From: JARKPK01 sp964631235
GTDB taxonomy: Bacteria; Planctomycetota; Planctomycetia; Pirellulales; Thermoguttaceae
DNA length: 64,000 bases
Assembly: GCA_964631235.1 (NCBI GenBank)
Contig: CAZVZX010000019.1
Coordinates: 1-64,000 of the forward strand
Reading direction: 5' to 3'
Below the pieces are notes generated by a model, which was given only the letters and a program-made list of their open reading frames with translations, was not told the DNA's origin and did not search any database. Positions 36,579 through 45,417 of the stretch are shown here, one piece after another (the stretch's first letter is position 1; each line of letters begins with the position of its first letter). A program made the position numbers and the translations under genes.

Positions 36579-37906
36579 TGGACGCTGGTGTTTTTCGGCT
36601 TTCGCTCTATTTGCCGGCTCAGGGGGCTTCCGAAACGGAAGCGACGATCATCGAGTGGCATGTTGCCGAAGGCGACCGCTTCGAAAAGGGCCAATCGCTG
36701 GCGCAGATCGATAGCGCTAAGTCGGTCTTCGAGTTCGAATCGCCGTGCCGCGGTCGGGTGATTCGCCGCTTGTTTATCGAGGGCGAGGCGGTCCCGATCA
36801 GCAAGCCGGTGCTGGAAATCGAAACGGATGATCCGGCGATGCGCGATTGGATTCCGCCGGCCGCAGCCGCTTTGCCCGAGGCAAGCCCTGCGGCTCCGCG
36901 ACCCGCGGACGAAGTGTTGCCGTTGCCGCGAACGGCGCAGGCTGTGGCGCTGTTGGCGGTTGGCGGTTACTTGCCGCGGCGCGTGGTGACGAATGAAGAA
37001 CTGGTCGAACACCTGCCGCATATCTCGGCCGATTATGTCGAGCAAGTTACGGGAATTCGAGAGCGGCGTTGGGCCGCGCCGGGCGAACGGCCGTCGGATA
37101 TGGCCTATGCGGCGGCGCTCGAGGCGATTCGAAAGTCGGGGCTGGCCACCAAGCAGATCGACGCGATCATCCTTGCCACCACCACGCCCGACGTAGCCAT
37201 GCCCGCCACGGCCGCATTTCTCCAAGATCGCCTCAATCTGCCGACGATTCCGGCCTTTGATCTGAATGCGGCATGTTCCGGCTGGCTGTTCGCCGTCGAG
37301 ATGGCTCGCGGAATGATTCTCTCGGGCGCGGCGCGGCATGTGCTCACCGTCGGCGTCGATATGCAATCGTATCTGCTCGACAAGACGGACGAAAGCGCGT
37401 ACTTCATCTTCGGCGACGGAGCGGGAGCGGCCATCGTGGCAGCGTACGAGGGTTCGGGCGCGAAGATCGTCCAAACGGTGCTCGGCGGCGACAGTCGCGG
37501 CCTGCACTTGGCCCGCCGCAACACCCCCGGTTACACTCCGATCAACGCCATCGGCGAGATCGATCCGTGGATTCGGCTCGATGGCCCGGCGCTGTTTCGC
37601 GGCGCCGTCGAAAACTTCGCGTCGTTGGTCCGCGAGTCGCTGATCCGCAGCGGCTGGGCCGCCGACGAAGTCCGCTGGGTAATTCCGCATCAGGCCAACG
37701 GGCGGATCCTGCGCGCGGCCGCCAAACGCAGCGGAGTGCCGTTTGAGCGGTTCTTCCTGAATATGGATCATGTGGGCAACACCTCCAGCGCAAGCATTCC
37801 GCTGGCGATTGTCGAGCTCGAACCGCGGCTTCAGCCCGGCGACCGCCTGCTGCTGTGTTCGGTAGGTGCAGGCTTGACCACCGCCGCCGTATGCGTAGAG
37901 TGGTAG
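36578..37906 (+). CDS. Lipoyl domain fused to 3-oxoacyl-ACP synthase III (KAS III)
   Basis: 442 residues. ATG 36578 overlaps the E1 stop (TGATG), so the two are translationally coupled. Residues 1-85 form a biotinyl/lipoyl domain. IDSAKSVFEFESP aligns with the lipoyl-site pattern VETDKATVEVPSP, placing the carrier lysine at Lys48. An Ala/Pro linker (about 92-118) joins it to a complete KAS III domain (about 120-442) with Cys233 (NAACSGW), His371 (IPHQANGR) and Asn401 (VGNTSSASIPLA), the full catalytic triad. KAS III normally condenses an acyl-CoA with malonyl-ACP. Here the acyl donor could instead be the acyl-lipoyl arm charged by the adjacent E1. That is inferred from fusion and overlap, not shown. 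Confidence 0.92.
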   Translation: MDAGVFRLSLYLPAQGASETEATIIEWHVAEGDRFEKGQSLAQIDSAKSVFEFESPCRGRVIRRLFIEGEAVPISKPVLEIETDDPAMRDWIPPAAAALPEASPAAPRPADEVLPLPRTAQAVALLAVGGYLPRRVVTNEELVEHLPHISADYVEQVTGIRERRWAAPGERPSDMAYAAALEAIRKSGLATKQIDAIILATTTPDVAMPATAAFLQDRLNLPTIPAFDLNAACSGWLFAVEMARGMILSGAARHVLTVGVDMQSYLLDKTDESAYFIFGDGAGAAIVAAYEGSGAKIVQTVLGGDSRGLHLARRNTPGYTPINAIGEIDPWIRLDGPALFRGAVENFASLVRESLIRSGWAADEVRWVIPHQANGRILRAAAKRSGVPFERFFLNMDHVGNTSSASIPLAIVELEPRLQPGDRLLLCSVGAGLTTAAVCVEW

Positions 37907-38047
37907 CGCTGTCGTCCGTGCGGGAGCGAAATTGCCCGCGAAGCATCGGCAGCGATCGACTGCATCGGCGCGCCGCTTTTTCGCTCGAAAATGAGCGGCA
38001 CTGGTATTCTTCAGGGTGTCTTGTCCGACAGTGACAAATGATGAGCC

Positions 38048-38599
38048 ATGCCGATTTACGAGTTCTACTGCCGTGATTGCCACCGCGTATTCAACTTTCT
38101 CGCGCGGCGTTTGAATGTCGAAACGGTGCCTGCCTGCCCGCGTTGCGGGCGTCCGCAGTTGGAGAAGCGGCTGTCGCGATTCGCCATCGGCCGGCGCCGA
38201 GAGAATGCGGCCGGCGATTCCGCGGAAATGCCGCCCGGCGACGATGCGGCCATCGAATCGCTCTTGGGCGAGTTGGAACAGCAAGCGGAACACCTCGACG
38301 AAAACGATCCGCGTCAAATGGGCCGACTGATGCGGCAATTGTACGAGAAGACGGGCATGCCGCTCGATGGACCGATGGCCGAGGCCATTCGCCGGCTCGA
38401 AGCAGGCGAAGATCCCGACCGCATCGAAGAACAGATGGGAGACCTGCTGGATGAGTTCCCCGACGATGCCCCGCCCGACGCAGAAGACGATGCCTCGCGC
38501 GGGTCATCGGGCAAGGCCGGACGAAAAGCGTCGGCGCGCGACTGGGTGCGACGGCTGAGACCGCCCGAGGTGGACGAGGGCCTTTATGATCTGGCCTGA
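38048..38599 (+). CDS. FmdB-family zinc-ribbon protein
   Basis: 183 residues. The N-terminus MPIYEFYCRDCHRVF with CRDC (9-12) and a second pair CPRCG (about 35) is the FmdB/CxxC_CxxC_SSSS zinc ribbon. The family is usually only 70-110 residues; the long acidic C-terminal part (GLYDLA end, many Asp/Glu) is an extension that looks helical. Members are described as putative regulators, with no firm biochemical role. No strong Shine-Dalgarno is visible. It stands between the KAS III gene and a minus-strand gene. Confidence 0.85.
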   Translation: MPIYEFYCRDCHRVFNFLARRLNVETVPACPRCGRPQLEKRLSRFAIGRRRENAAGDSAEMPPGDDAAIESLLGELEQQAEHLDENDPRQMGRLMRQLYEKTGMPLDGPMAEAIRRLEAGEDPDRIEEQMGDLLDEFPDDAPPDAEDDASRGSSGKAGRKASARDWVRRLRPPEVDEGLYDLA

Positions 38600-38723
38600 A
38601 AGACGGCGCGAGAGTTATAAACTGGCCCGTTGCGGGTGACGCCCCAAGGGCCCTGATGCGGGCAGCCTGGAAAAATACCGAACGCGTTTCTATCGGTGAA
38701 AGGGCCCGCCGAAAACGACTGGC

Positions 38724-38815
38724 CAAAAACGGTAAACAACCCGCGGCCGAGCCGATACGCATTCGGTCGCTTCGCTGCGATCGCGGCCGCCGCGTTCTTC
38801 GTGCGAGACTATTCT
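38724..38815 (+). repeat. Dispersed ~90-bp repeat, copy 7
   Basis: A more divergent copy between the FmdB-like gene and the 3' end of the spermidine-synthase-like gene. On the plus strand it reads RYAFGRFAAIAAAAFFV, matching the HAIGRV...AAAFA core. Confidence 0.55.
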
Positions 38816-38819
38816 GTCG

Positions 38820-39719
38820 CTACTTTGTTTGCTCGGCGTCTCGCAGCGGTTCCTGCTTCCGGTCGATTCCATCCTCGCGGACAAAGTTCCTCAGCACGAT
38901 CTCGGGCAACGAAAACCGCAATTTCAGCCTTTTCGTCAACAGGGCCGACCGGCGGGCCACTTCCACGGCAGTCCATTTTCGCTCGGTCAGCGGGGCCAAC
39001 AGAATGCGGTTGCCCGCCGCCGGCACATCCACCCGATACAACTCCGGAAACACCTCTTGATAGGTTCGCACCATGCGATCGTAAAGGCGGTTGGAGTCGC
39101 GGCTCCAGACGTTGCCCACCACAAGCCCGTCGGGCGTGGTCGCCTTGCGGGCTGCTTGGAGGAACTCGATCGTGGCCAGATGAAACGGAATGCTGTCGGC
39201 TCCGTACGCATCGAGGAAGATCAGGTCGTACGGTTCACGGACTTTTTCGACGAACGCGCGGCCGTCGCCGACGTGGGCGCGAAGCAACTCGTCTTCTTTG
39301 AAGCCGAAGAACTCCTTTGCCACGCGGACTACTTCGGGATCGATCTCGACGCAATCGATCCGGCATCGCGGCCAATGGCGATGCAGGTACATCGGCAGCG
39401 TGCCGCCGCCCAAGCCTACCACCAACACCCGCTGCGGCCGATCTACCAACACCAACGCGGTGAGAATCGCCTTCAAATAGCCCAGTTCGAGGTGATCGGG
39501 ATCGTCGAGCTTGATCACGCTTTGCCGCGCGCCGTATCGTTCGAAACGCAACTCTCGGAGCCCATCCGGTTCGTCGATGACGAAAATTTCATTGAATTCC
39601 GACGTTCGCCGACAGACGACTTTCGAGCCGTCAGCCGAAAAGCACAACGAAGCAATTCCCCCGAGAACTACCGAAATCGCCAGACCAACCCAAAAGTTCG
39701 TCGATCGCACGGTCCGCAT
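38820..39719 (-). CDS. Spermidine-synthase-like protein with N-terminal export signal
   Basis: 299 residues from ATG 39719 (AAGGA about ten bases upstream); an in-frame ATG at 39749 is possible. The first 30 residues (NFWVGLAISVVLGGIASLCFSADG) form a signal peptide or membrane anchor. The rest is a spermidine-synthase-type Rossmann fold with VVGLGGGTLPMYL (101-113), VEIDPEVVRVAKEFF and LDAYGADSIP (169-178), closest in style to the soluble domain of MFS/spermidine-synthase fusion proteins. Aminopropyl transfer in the periplasm is doubtful, since the co-substrate is cytoplasmic, so the substrate is unknown. It lies downstream of the Gfo/Idh/MocA pair on the same strand, 400 bases away. Confidence 0.8.
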   Translation of the reverse strand: MRTVRSTNFWVGLAISVVLGGIASLCFSADGSKVVCRRTSEFNEIFVIDEPDGLRELRFERYGARQSVIKLDDPDHLELGYLKAILTALVLVDRPQRVLVVGLGGGTLPMYLHRHWPRCRIDCVEIDPEVVRVAKEFFGFKEDELLRAHVGDGRAFVEKVREPYDLIFLDAYGADSIPFHLATIEFLQAARKATTPDGLVVGNVWSRDSNRLYDRMVRTYQEVFPELYRVDVPAAGNRILLAPLTERKWTAVEVARRSALLTKRLKLRFSLPEIVLRNFVREDGIDRKQEPLRDAEQTK

Positions 39720-40123
39720 AGAACGATCCTTTTCCTTGCTGTTTTTCAACGGAGATGGTAGGTGGGCCGCCTCGAAATGGCGCCGCGGAAAGCGTCGGCG
39801 GGTCGCCTGGTCGGAGCCCGTCGGCGTGCCTCGCGGCTTGCAGCGGGCCGATCTTCGGAAAGCGATCTGCTACCGCTTGTTCTTCCAGCATCGGTCGAAC
39901 CGGGCGGAAATGCAAGCGCCCAGTCGGTTCCTTCGCAAACGGCTCCGGTTCCTTGGGCGTTGCTGCCCAAATCCGTTGCCGCGCCTGCGGCCCAGGGCCG
40001 CCGCAGCGGGCCGTTGCACACGGAGCCAACTTAGCCATCTAGCAGTTGGGATGCGGTCTTCCGATCGAAAGTTTCTGTCCGATTCGCCGACGGAGGTTTT
40101 CAACTCGGCTCAGCAAGCGGTGA
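39720..40123. other. Gene-free stretch
   Basis: 404 bases between two minus-strand genes. No gene, terminator or clear promoter seen. Confidence 0.4.
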
Positions 40124-41602
40124 TCAGATCGTCCATCCCTCGCGGTACTTGTAGCGGAGCAGCGTGGCGGCCGCCTCGTCGCCGACGATTTGGCCCGACT
40201 TCGGCCGATAAACCAAACGGCGGTCGAACTGCGTGGCGATGTTTCCCAGCATGAGCAGCTCGCTCAAGGGGCCTCCGATGTCGAAGCTGGCGATGATGTG
40301 CGGCTTTTGTCCGCGGCAAGCGTCGATCCAGTCTCTGTAGATTCCCTGTGTTGCGGGAACCCGTTGCGGTCGGTTGGTATCGATCTTTGCGAACTTCTCT
40401 TTGGGCAAAGGGGTGATAGCGGTGCTGTGATCGTTGCCCACCAACGCGCCGTCGGTGCCGATGAGCATCGAGCCGGCCGACGCCATCAAGGCATCGGCGG
40501 CCTTCGCATCGGCAAGGCCGAACTGCTGCAATCGCCCGCGAATCAGCTCTCGCGAGCCGGGAGCCAGACCTGGCCCGTGATGCCAGTGGATCGTAACCGG
40601 CGGCATGCTTTTGCGGGCGGGAATCTCCCACCGCACCCGTTCCCACCGCGGAAACGACACGCGGTTGCGCCGCGCGCATTCGGCCTCGACGGTAATCTCG
40701 GCATCGGCGGCATCCCACAACTCCCGCAATCCGAGAGCCATGAACGGGAAGATCGAGGCGTGCATGCCGAAAACGCCCAGGCCGCCGTTGCATGTCTCGC
40801 GCCAATGCGAGTACGACATCCAGTCGGGGTGATACTCGCGCCACGCGAGCGGCCCAAGCCACAAATCCCAGTTGAGCCCCTCGGGCACCGGCTGGCTTCC
40901 GGTCGGAATCGCATCGCGGTCCGGTCCGCCGCGATCGAGCCACACATGGACCTCTTTGACGGGGCCGATCACCCCATCTTCCACCAGTTCCATCGCGCGG
41001 CGGAACTGCCCGATGCCCGTGCCGGGACTGCGATAGGTGGTGGGCAGTTTGGTTTCGGCCGCTAATGCTCGCAAATCGCGGGCATCGCCGATGTTGAATC
41101 CCAGCGGGCGCTCGCTGCACACCGGCTTGCCGGCGCGAAGGGCCGCGCCGCACGCCACGCCGTGGAAATGGTCGTAGTCGGAAACGACTAGGGCGTCGAT
41201 CTTCTCAGCCGACTCGCCGAAGAGCCCGCGCACGTCGTCGGCAACGATCACACCTTTCCGCTCGGCCATCTCGGCATAGCGTTGGGCCGCCAGGCGGTCT
41301 TCAGGCTTCGGCGATGCCGACAGCTTGCCGGCCTGTTCCCCCCACATCTTCAAAACGGCCGGAATCTTCCGCTGATCAACATTGCAAATCGCCGTGATGT
41401 CTGCGTTATACGTGTGCGCCGTCAGCAGGAAATTCTGGGCGTTGTACATCGTGCCGAAAACGGCCAGACGCAACCGCTCGTTGGCCGCAAAGCCGAATGC
41501 CGCACGGGCCGACGGGAGAATCGTCAAACCGCCCAACCCCAGCCAGCCTAGTCCTTGCCCGGCCTGACCAAGAAAACGCCGCCGCGTGCTCTGACGTTTC
41601 AT
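40124..41602 (-). CDS. Gfo/Idh/MocA-family protein with Tat signal and altered EKP motif
   Basis: 492 residues from ATG 41602, which overlaps the upstream gene's TGA by four bases (ATGA). KRQSTRRRFLGQ is a twin-arginine signal, so export of a folded protein is likely. The fold is Gfo/Idh/MocA, but two landmarks differ: the dinucleotide-binding loop reads VFGTMYNAQN instead of a glycine-rich VGxGxxG, and the catalytic EKP motif reads SERPLG (about 160), replacing lysine by arginine. The histidine-containing C-terminal motif (GVFGMHAS) is kept. It may bind a sugar without normal oxidoreductase turnover, which is inferred. It is the downstream partner of a more canonical paralogue. Confidence 0.88.
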   Translation of the reverse strand: MKRQSTRRRFLGQAGQGLGWLGLGGLTILPSARAAFGFAANERLRLAVFGTMYNAQNFLLTAHTYNADITAICNVDQRKIPAVLKMWGEQAGKLSASPKPEDRLAAQRYAEMAERKGVIVADDVRGLFGESAEKIDALVVSDYDHFHGVACGAALRAGKPVCSERPLGFNIGDARDLRALAAETKLPTTYRSPGTGIGQFRRAMELVEDGVIGPVKEVHVWLDRGGPDRDAIPTGSQPVPEGLNWDLWLGPLAWREYHPDWMSYSHWRETCNGGLGVFGMHASIFPFMALGLRELWDAADAEITVEAECARRNRVSFPRWERVRWEIPARKSMPPVTIHWHHGPGLAPGSRELIRGRLQQFGLADAKAADALMASAGSMLIGTDGALVGNDHSTAITPLPKEKFAKIDTNRPQRVPATQGIYRDWIDACRGQKPHIIASFDIGGPLSELLMLGNIATQFDRRLVYRPKSGQIVGDEAAATLLRYKYREGWTI

Positions 41603-43071
41603 ATCGTCCACCCTTTGCGATACTCGTATTGGAGGAATGCCGCCGCCTGTGGATGATTGGCAATTCGTCCGTCGGCAGGATCGAATTCGATCGCTTCGCC
41701 GGGAAATCGCGTCGAAATGCTGCCGACATTGAGGAACTCGGCGAACGGGGCGGCATAGGCGAACGATGAAATCGTTGATCCTTCACCGCGACAGGCATCG
41801 ACCCATTCTTTGTAGTGACCGGGCGACATCGGCAGCCGTTGAGGCCTTTTTTGCTCGACATCGGCGAACTTCTCCTTGGGGAACAACCGTACCTCGGTGT
41901 TATGGCTGTTCGTGGCCAGCAGACCCTTGCTGCCGACGATGAGGCAACCGGCGTATTTCAGCACCGCCTCGATGTCGGCGTCGGTCGCCCCGCGCTGGCG
42001 CAGCATTTGCTCGAACATCGCCCGCGAACCCGGGGCGTAATCCGGCGGCCAGCCGTGGTGCCAAGTGAACACGACCGGGGGCAGCTTGCCGCGGGCGGGA
42101 ACCTCCCAGCGGATGCGTTCCCACCGAGGATAAGAAAGCTGATTGGCTTCGGAGCATTCGGCCTGAACGCGAATCCGCGAATCGCTTCCGCCCCGGCCTT
42201 CCCAAAGCTCCTTCACGTGCAGACCCATGAACGCCATGTTGGCCGAATGGGGGCCGAAGTTGCCCAACTCCCCGATGCTCGACTCGCGCCAAGCAATGCG
42301 GTTGATCCAACCCGAGTGATACGGCCGCCACTTCAGTTGCGCGAGCCAGCAATCCCAATTGAGTTCCTTCGGGCACTCTTCTGTGCCCTGCGGAGGAGAT
42401 TGGAAATTCCGACCGCCCCGACTGAAGAAGACATGCACTTCGCGCACGTCGCCGAGCAGGCCGTCTTCCAAAATTTCGACGCCGCGGCGGAAACCGGCCG
42501 CGGCCGCGCCGCCGTTGTTCATTTGCGTAGCCAACCGGGGGTTTTCCTTCGCCAGCCTCAAGAGCGAACGCGCTTCGTGGGCCGCAATGGTCAACGGCTT
42601 CTCGGCCAGCACCGGCTTGCCCGTGCGCAAGGCAGCCGCCGCGATGATCGCATGGGTGTGGTCGGGCGTCGCCACCACTACAGCGTCGAACTGCGATGCC
42701 GCTTCGTCGAACATGCGGCGAAAGTCGGCATACAACGGCGGCTTCTTTGCGGCCAGCGGACCGAAGACTTCGGCGGCCGCTCGGCGCTGCAACGGATCTT
42801 CGGCATTCGCCCATTGGGTGGCCCGTTGCTGCCAAAGGTCGTACACCTTCTGCACCTTTCGCAGATCCACGTCGCACGACACGCTGTAGGATACGTTGCC
42901 CAACGTGTGCAGCGATTCGGCGAAACCGTGCCACGCCCCGAATCCGGCCATTCCCACTACCGCCAATCGCAATCGCTCGTTGGCCGAGTATCCCAACGCG
43001 TTTGCACCAGGCAAGACAAGCGGAGCCGCGGAAACGGCGGCAACACCTTTGATCCACTCTCGACGCCGCAT
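41599..43071 (-). CDS. Gfo/Idh/MocA-family oxidoreductase
   Basis: 490 residues from ATG 43071 with a GAGGGAGAGG stretch just upstream. The N-terminus MRRREWIKGVAAVSAAPLVLPGA looks like a Tat-type or Sec signal. The Rossmann segment is LRLAVVGMAGFGAWHG, the EKP motif is intact (LAEKPLTIAAHEA, about 157), and the C-terminal domain carries GNFGPHSANMAF. Such enzymes use NAD(P) to oxidise or reduce sugars and sugar derivatives. It shares length, order and motifs with the next gene (40124-41602), with a four-base overlap, so the pair arose by duplication and is co-translated. Planctomycetes encode many exported proteins of this kind. Confidence 0.92.
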   Translation of the reverse strand: MRRREWIKGVAAVSAAPLVLPGANALGYSANERLRLAVVGMAGFGAWHGFAESLHTLGNVSYSVSCDVDLRKVQKVYDLWQQRATQWANAEDPLQRRAAAEVFGPLAAKKPPLYADFRRMFDEAASQFDAVVVATPDHTHAIIAAAALRTGKPVLAEKPLTIAAHEARSLLRLAKENPRLATQMNNGGAAAAGFRRGVEILEDGLLGDVREVHVFFSRGGRNFQSPPQGTEECPKELNWDCWLAQLKWRPYHSGWINRIAWRESSIGELGNFGPHSANMAFMGLHVKELWEGRGGSDSRIRVQAECSEANQLSYPRWERIRWEVPARGKLPPVVFTWHHGWPPDYAPGSRAMFEQMLRQRGATDADIEAVLKYAGCLIVGSKGLLATNSHNTEVRLFPKEKFADVEQKRPQRLPMSPGHYKEWVDACRGEGSTISSFAYAAPFAEFLNVGSISTRFPGEAIEFDPADGRIANHPQAAAFLQYEYRKGWTI

Positions 43072-43658
43072 GGCCTCTCCCTCTCTCATGAAATCGGATC
43101 AATTATTCGTCGGTCCGTATTGGTTGGTATGATTGATCAGACGGTCGGCTCGATTCTTCTGAAGGCCGATTCACTTTGTGCGATGATGCGGTTCGAGCCA
43201 AGCTTTCGGCACGACTCGCGACTTCGTTTGAAATCTCGATTTCGGTGCGAATCGCCAGCGAGTTGGTGGGACAGCGCGACGAACACCTGCGAATGGTTTT
43301 CGCTGTTGCGCCGATATCATGGCGGGAATGCACGCGGTGTTGATTAGCGTAACTTGACGGATGTGCGACTGCAAGAGCAAGTCTGCCGAACGGCTGGTGG
43401 CGAACTCAGGCGGCTTAACAAAGCCGAACAATGCGAAGCGGCTGGGGGAAATCTGCATTCAACCGTTGATTTCGGCCGGTGGCAGGCCGTATAGTGTTCG
43501 AAGCGGGCGGCTGCCGAGGGGGCTGCCGACCGAGCTGCCGACGCGATGGGGCGGTAGAAAGACCTTCGACCGAGGCATGCGTCGGCGGCAGGTGATGAAC
43601 AATGATCGCAGAGAGACGATGGCAGGGTATTTGAGCAGGGTATTTGAGGAGCCGAACA
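43072..43658. other. Gene-free divergent region between the Gfo pair and ThuA
   Basis: 587 bases separating minus-strand and plus-strand genes. It should hold promoters for both, but none is clear. No open frame is convincing. Confidence 0.45.
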
Positions 43659-44396
43659 ATGTTGCGATTGGCCTTTTCGTTGCTGTGCGGCTTGCTGGGG
43701 ATGATCGGTGCGATCGGCGCTGCCGCCGAGGCGGAGAAGCCGATTCGCGTGCTTTTCACCTACGGAGGGCACGGCTTCCAAGAGAAGGAGCTTTACTCAA
43801 TGCTCGACGCCCTGCCGGGCATCAAGTACGACAAGGCTCAGATGCCTCAGCAGGCCGATCTGCTCGCGCCCGGGCTGGAAGCGAAGTACGACGTGATCGT
43901 CATGTACGACATGTCGCCCGACATCGCGCCGAAGCAGCGTGAAGCCTTTCTGGCTCTGCTGGAAAAGGGAATCGGCGTTGTTTCGCTGCATCATAATCTC
44001 GGGGCGCACCGCAACTGGGACCGTTGGAAGGAAGTGATCGGCGGCAAGTACAATTTCGCCAAGGAGACCATCGGCGAAAAGCAATTCGGCCCGTCGTCGG
44101 TGAAGCACGACCAAACCATCCGCGTGCAGATTGCCGATGCGGATCATCCGATCACCAAGGGGCTGAGCGAGTTCGAGATCATCGACGAAGTGTACAAGGA
44201 CTACTATGTCAGCCCCGATGCACGGCTGCTATTGACCACGGACGATCCGAGGAACAACCGCTCGGTGGCGTGGGTTTATCAATTCAAGAACAGCCGCGTC
44301 TTCTATCTTCAGCTTGGTCACGACAACAAGACGTGGTCGCACCCGGTTTATCCGAAGCTGCTCGAACGGGGCATCCGCTGGGCGGCGGGACGCTGA
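43659..44396 (+). CDS. Exported ThuA-domain protein
   Basis: 245 residues from ATG 43659, with GAGGAG about ten bases upstream. MLRLAFSLLCGLLGMIGAIGAAAEAE is a signal peptide. The ThuA domain (a class I glutamine-amidotransferase-like fold) fills the rest: VLFTYGGHGFQEK, YDVIVMYDM, GIGVVSLHH and VAWVYQFKNSRVFYLQLGHD. ThuA proteins are linked to trehalose and other disaccharide use, and ThuA-like domains are very often encoded next to Gfo/Idh/MocA genes, as here (divergent, 587 bases apart). The reaction is unknown. Confidence 0.9.
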   Translation: MLRLAFSLLCGLLGMIGAIGAAAEAEKPIRVLFTYGGHGFQEKELYSMLDALPGIKYDKAQMPQQADLLAPGLEAKYDVIVMYDMSPDIAPKQREAFLALLEKGIGVVSLHHNLGAHRNWDRWKEVIGGKYNFAKETIGEKQFGPSSVKHDQTIRVQIADADHPITKGLSEFEIIDEVYKDYYVSPDARLLLTTDDPRNNRSVAWVYQFKNSRVFYLQLGHDNKTWSHPVYPKLLERGIRWAAGR

Positions 44397-44562
44397 CGCT
44401 CGACGCGCCCAATGGCAGTTTGCGGGCGGCGCGACGCTGAGCCGACTTGAGCGCGCGGCGCGGTAACCCTCGGCGGTGCAAGAACGGCAACGCGCTGATA
44501 CTCGTTCGTGCAAACCAAAAGCGTGCAAGCCGACCGCCAACCAACGCAATCGGCCGAGCGAT

Positions 44563-45417
44563 TCAGTACGGGTACAGGCCCTTGAGCTTTCGTTCGCCGG
44601 CCTTGGGCACGTCGTACTTGATTGTGATCGGCTCTTTCTTTACTTCGATGCCGCCGAGCTTGGGATCCCAAAGCCAGGTCCACTGCCGCATGTCGCTCAC
44701 TTGCATCAAGACGCGGTCGAAGACCTTGGTGCGGCGCTCTTTCTGCCAGCCGCCGTAATTCCACGAGTATTGCCACATTTCGTGGCGCATGGTGCCCGCC
44801 CCGGGCGTGTAGCTGGTGGGTTTGTCGCGAATCAGCATGACCAACACGCGAACCACTTTATCGTTGCCCGCCAGATAGAGCGGCTCGACCTTGTTCTCGT
44901 AGTGCTTCGAGGCCTTGATGTCTTCCAGAATCCACTCGGCGGCCTCTTCATCGGGCTGGGCGTCGGACTTGATGAACGGGTCGAACTCGCGCACGGGAAC
45001 GAAGGTGAATCCGTCGATCCGCAGTTTGTCGCCCAGCAATACCACGTCGTATCGGCCCGGCTTGAGCTTCTCGAATACCCATTTTCCGTTGCCGGCATCG
45101 CGGGCGCGGGCGTCCAGCGCGGGCGCATCGATCTTCGCATCTTTGTCCGGCGGGGTTCGGTGATTGCCGTCTTGGTCCCAGCGGTCGATCACGCCCACGG
45201 CCTTAACCGCCTGGCCGTTGGTCAATTCGATCGTCAGCGTTGTCTCCGCCCGGGCTTTCGCTACCACAGCGAACGCTACATGGTTCCACGCAATTGCGAA
45301 AGCGGCCGCGGTCGTGCCGACGCGGCCGATTGCGTGCAATCCCCGTTTGAACCGCTTTGCGTCTTCCGCGGTTCTATTTAAAAACCCGGCGGCGAGCAAT
45401 CGGATGATCGACTGCAT
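44563..45417 (-). CDS. Exported protein of unknown function, N-terminus interrupted by the dispersed repeat
   Basis: 284 residues from ATG 45417 with GGAGAGATAG upstream. The first 13 residues (MQSIIRLLAAGFL) look like the start of a signal peptide, and AFAVVAKARAETT looks like its end. Between them lies RFKRGLHAIGRV...AFAIAW, encoded by a copy of the dispersed repeat, as if the element had inserted in frame into the signal region. The mature part has a beta-type segment, GKWVFEKLKPGRYDVVLLGD, resembling carboxypeptidase-regulatory or Cna-B-like folds, then a Trp-rich C-terminus (MWQYSWNYGGWQKE, MRQWTWLWDPK). I recognise no family. It is convergent with the ThuA gene and probably envelope-located. 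Confidence 0.72.
   Translation of the reverse strand: MQSIIRLLAAGFLNRTAEDAKRFKRGLHAIGRVGTTAAAFAIAWNHVAFAVVAKARAETTLTIELTNGQAVKAVGVIDRWDQDGNHRTPPDKDAKIDAPALDARARDAGNGKWVFEKLKPGRYDVVLLGDKLRIDGFTFVPVREFDPFIKSDAQPDEEAAEWILEDIKASKHYENKVEPLYLAGNDKVVRVLVMLIRDKPTSYTPGAGTMRHEMWQYSWNYGGWQKERRTKVFDRVLMQVSDMRQWTWLWDPKLGGIEVKKEPITIKYDVPKAGERKLKGLYPY
45281..45375 (-). repeat. Dispersed ~90-bp repeat, copy 8 (inside a coding region)
   Basis: The copy used as reference. On the minus strand it reads RFKRGLHAIGRVGTTAAAFA in the frame of the surrounding gene (44563-45417). Key segments are CACGCAATTGCGAAAGCGGC and CCGTTTGAACCGCTTTGCG. Confidence 0.8.

Noticed and set aside
36518..38338. Minus-strand open frame of 606 codons
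   Set aside because: It is antisense to the lipoyl-KAS III and FmdB genes, whose motifs are unambiguous.
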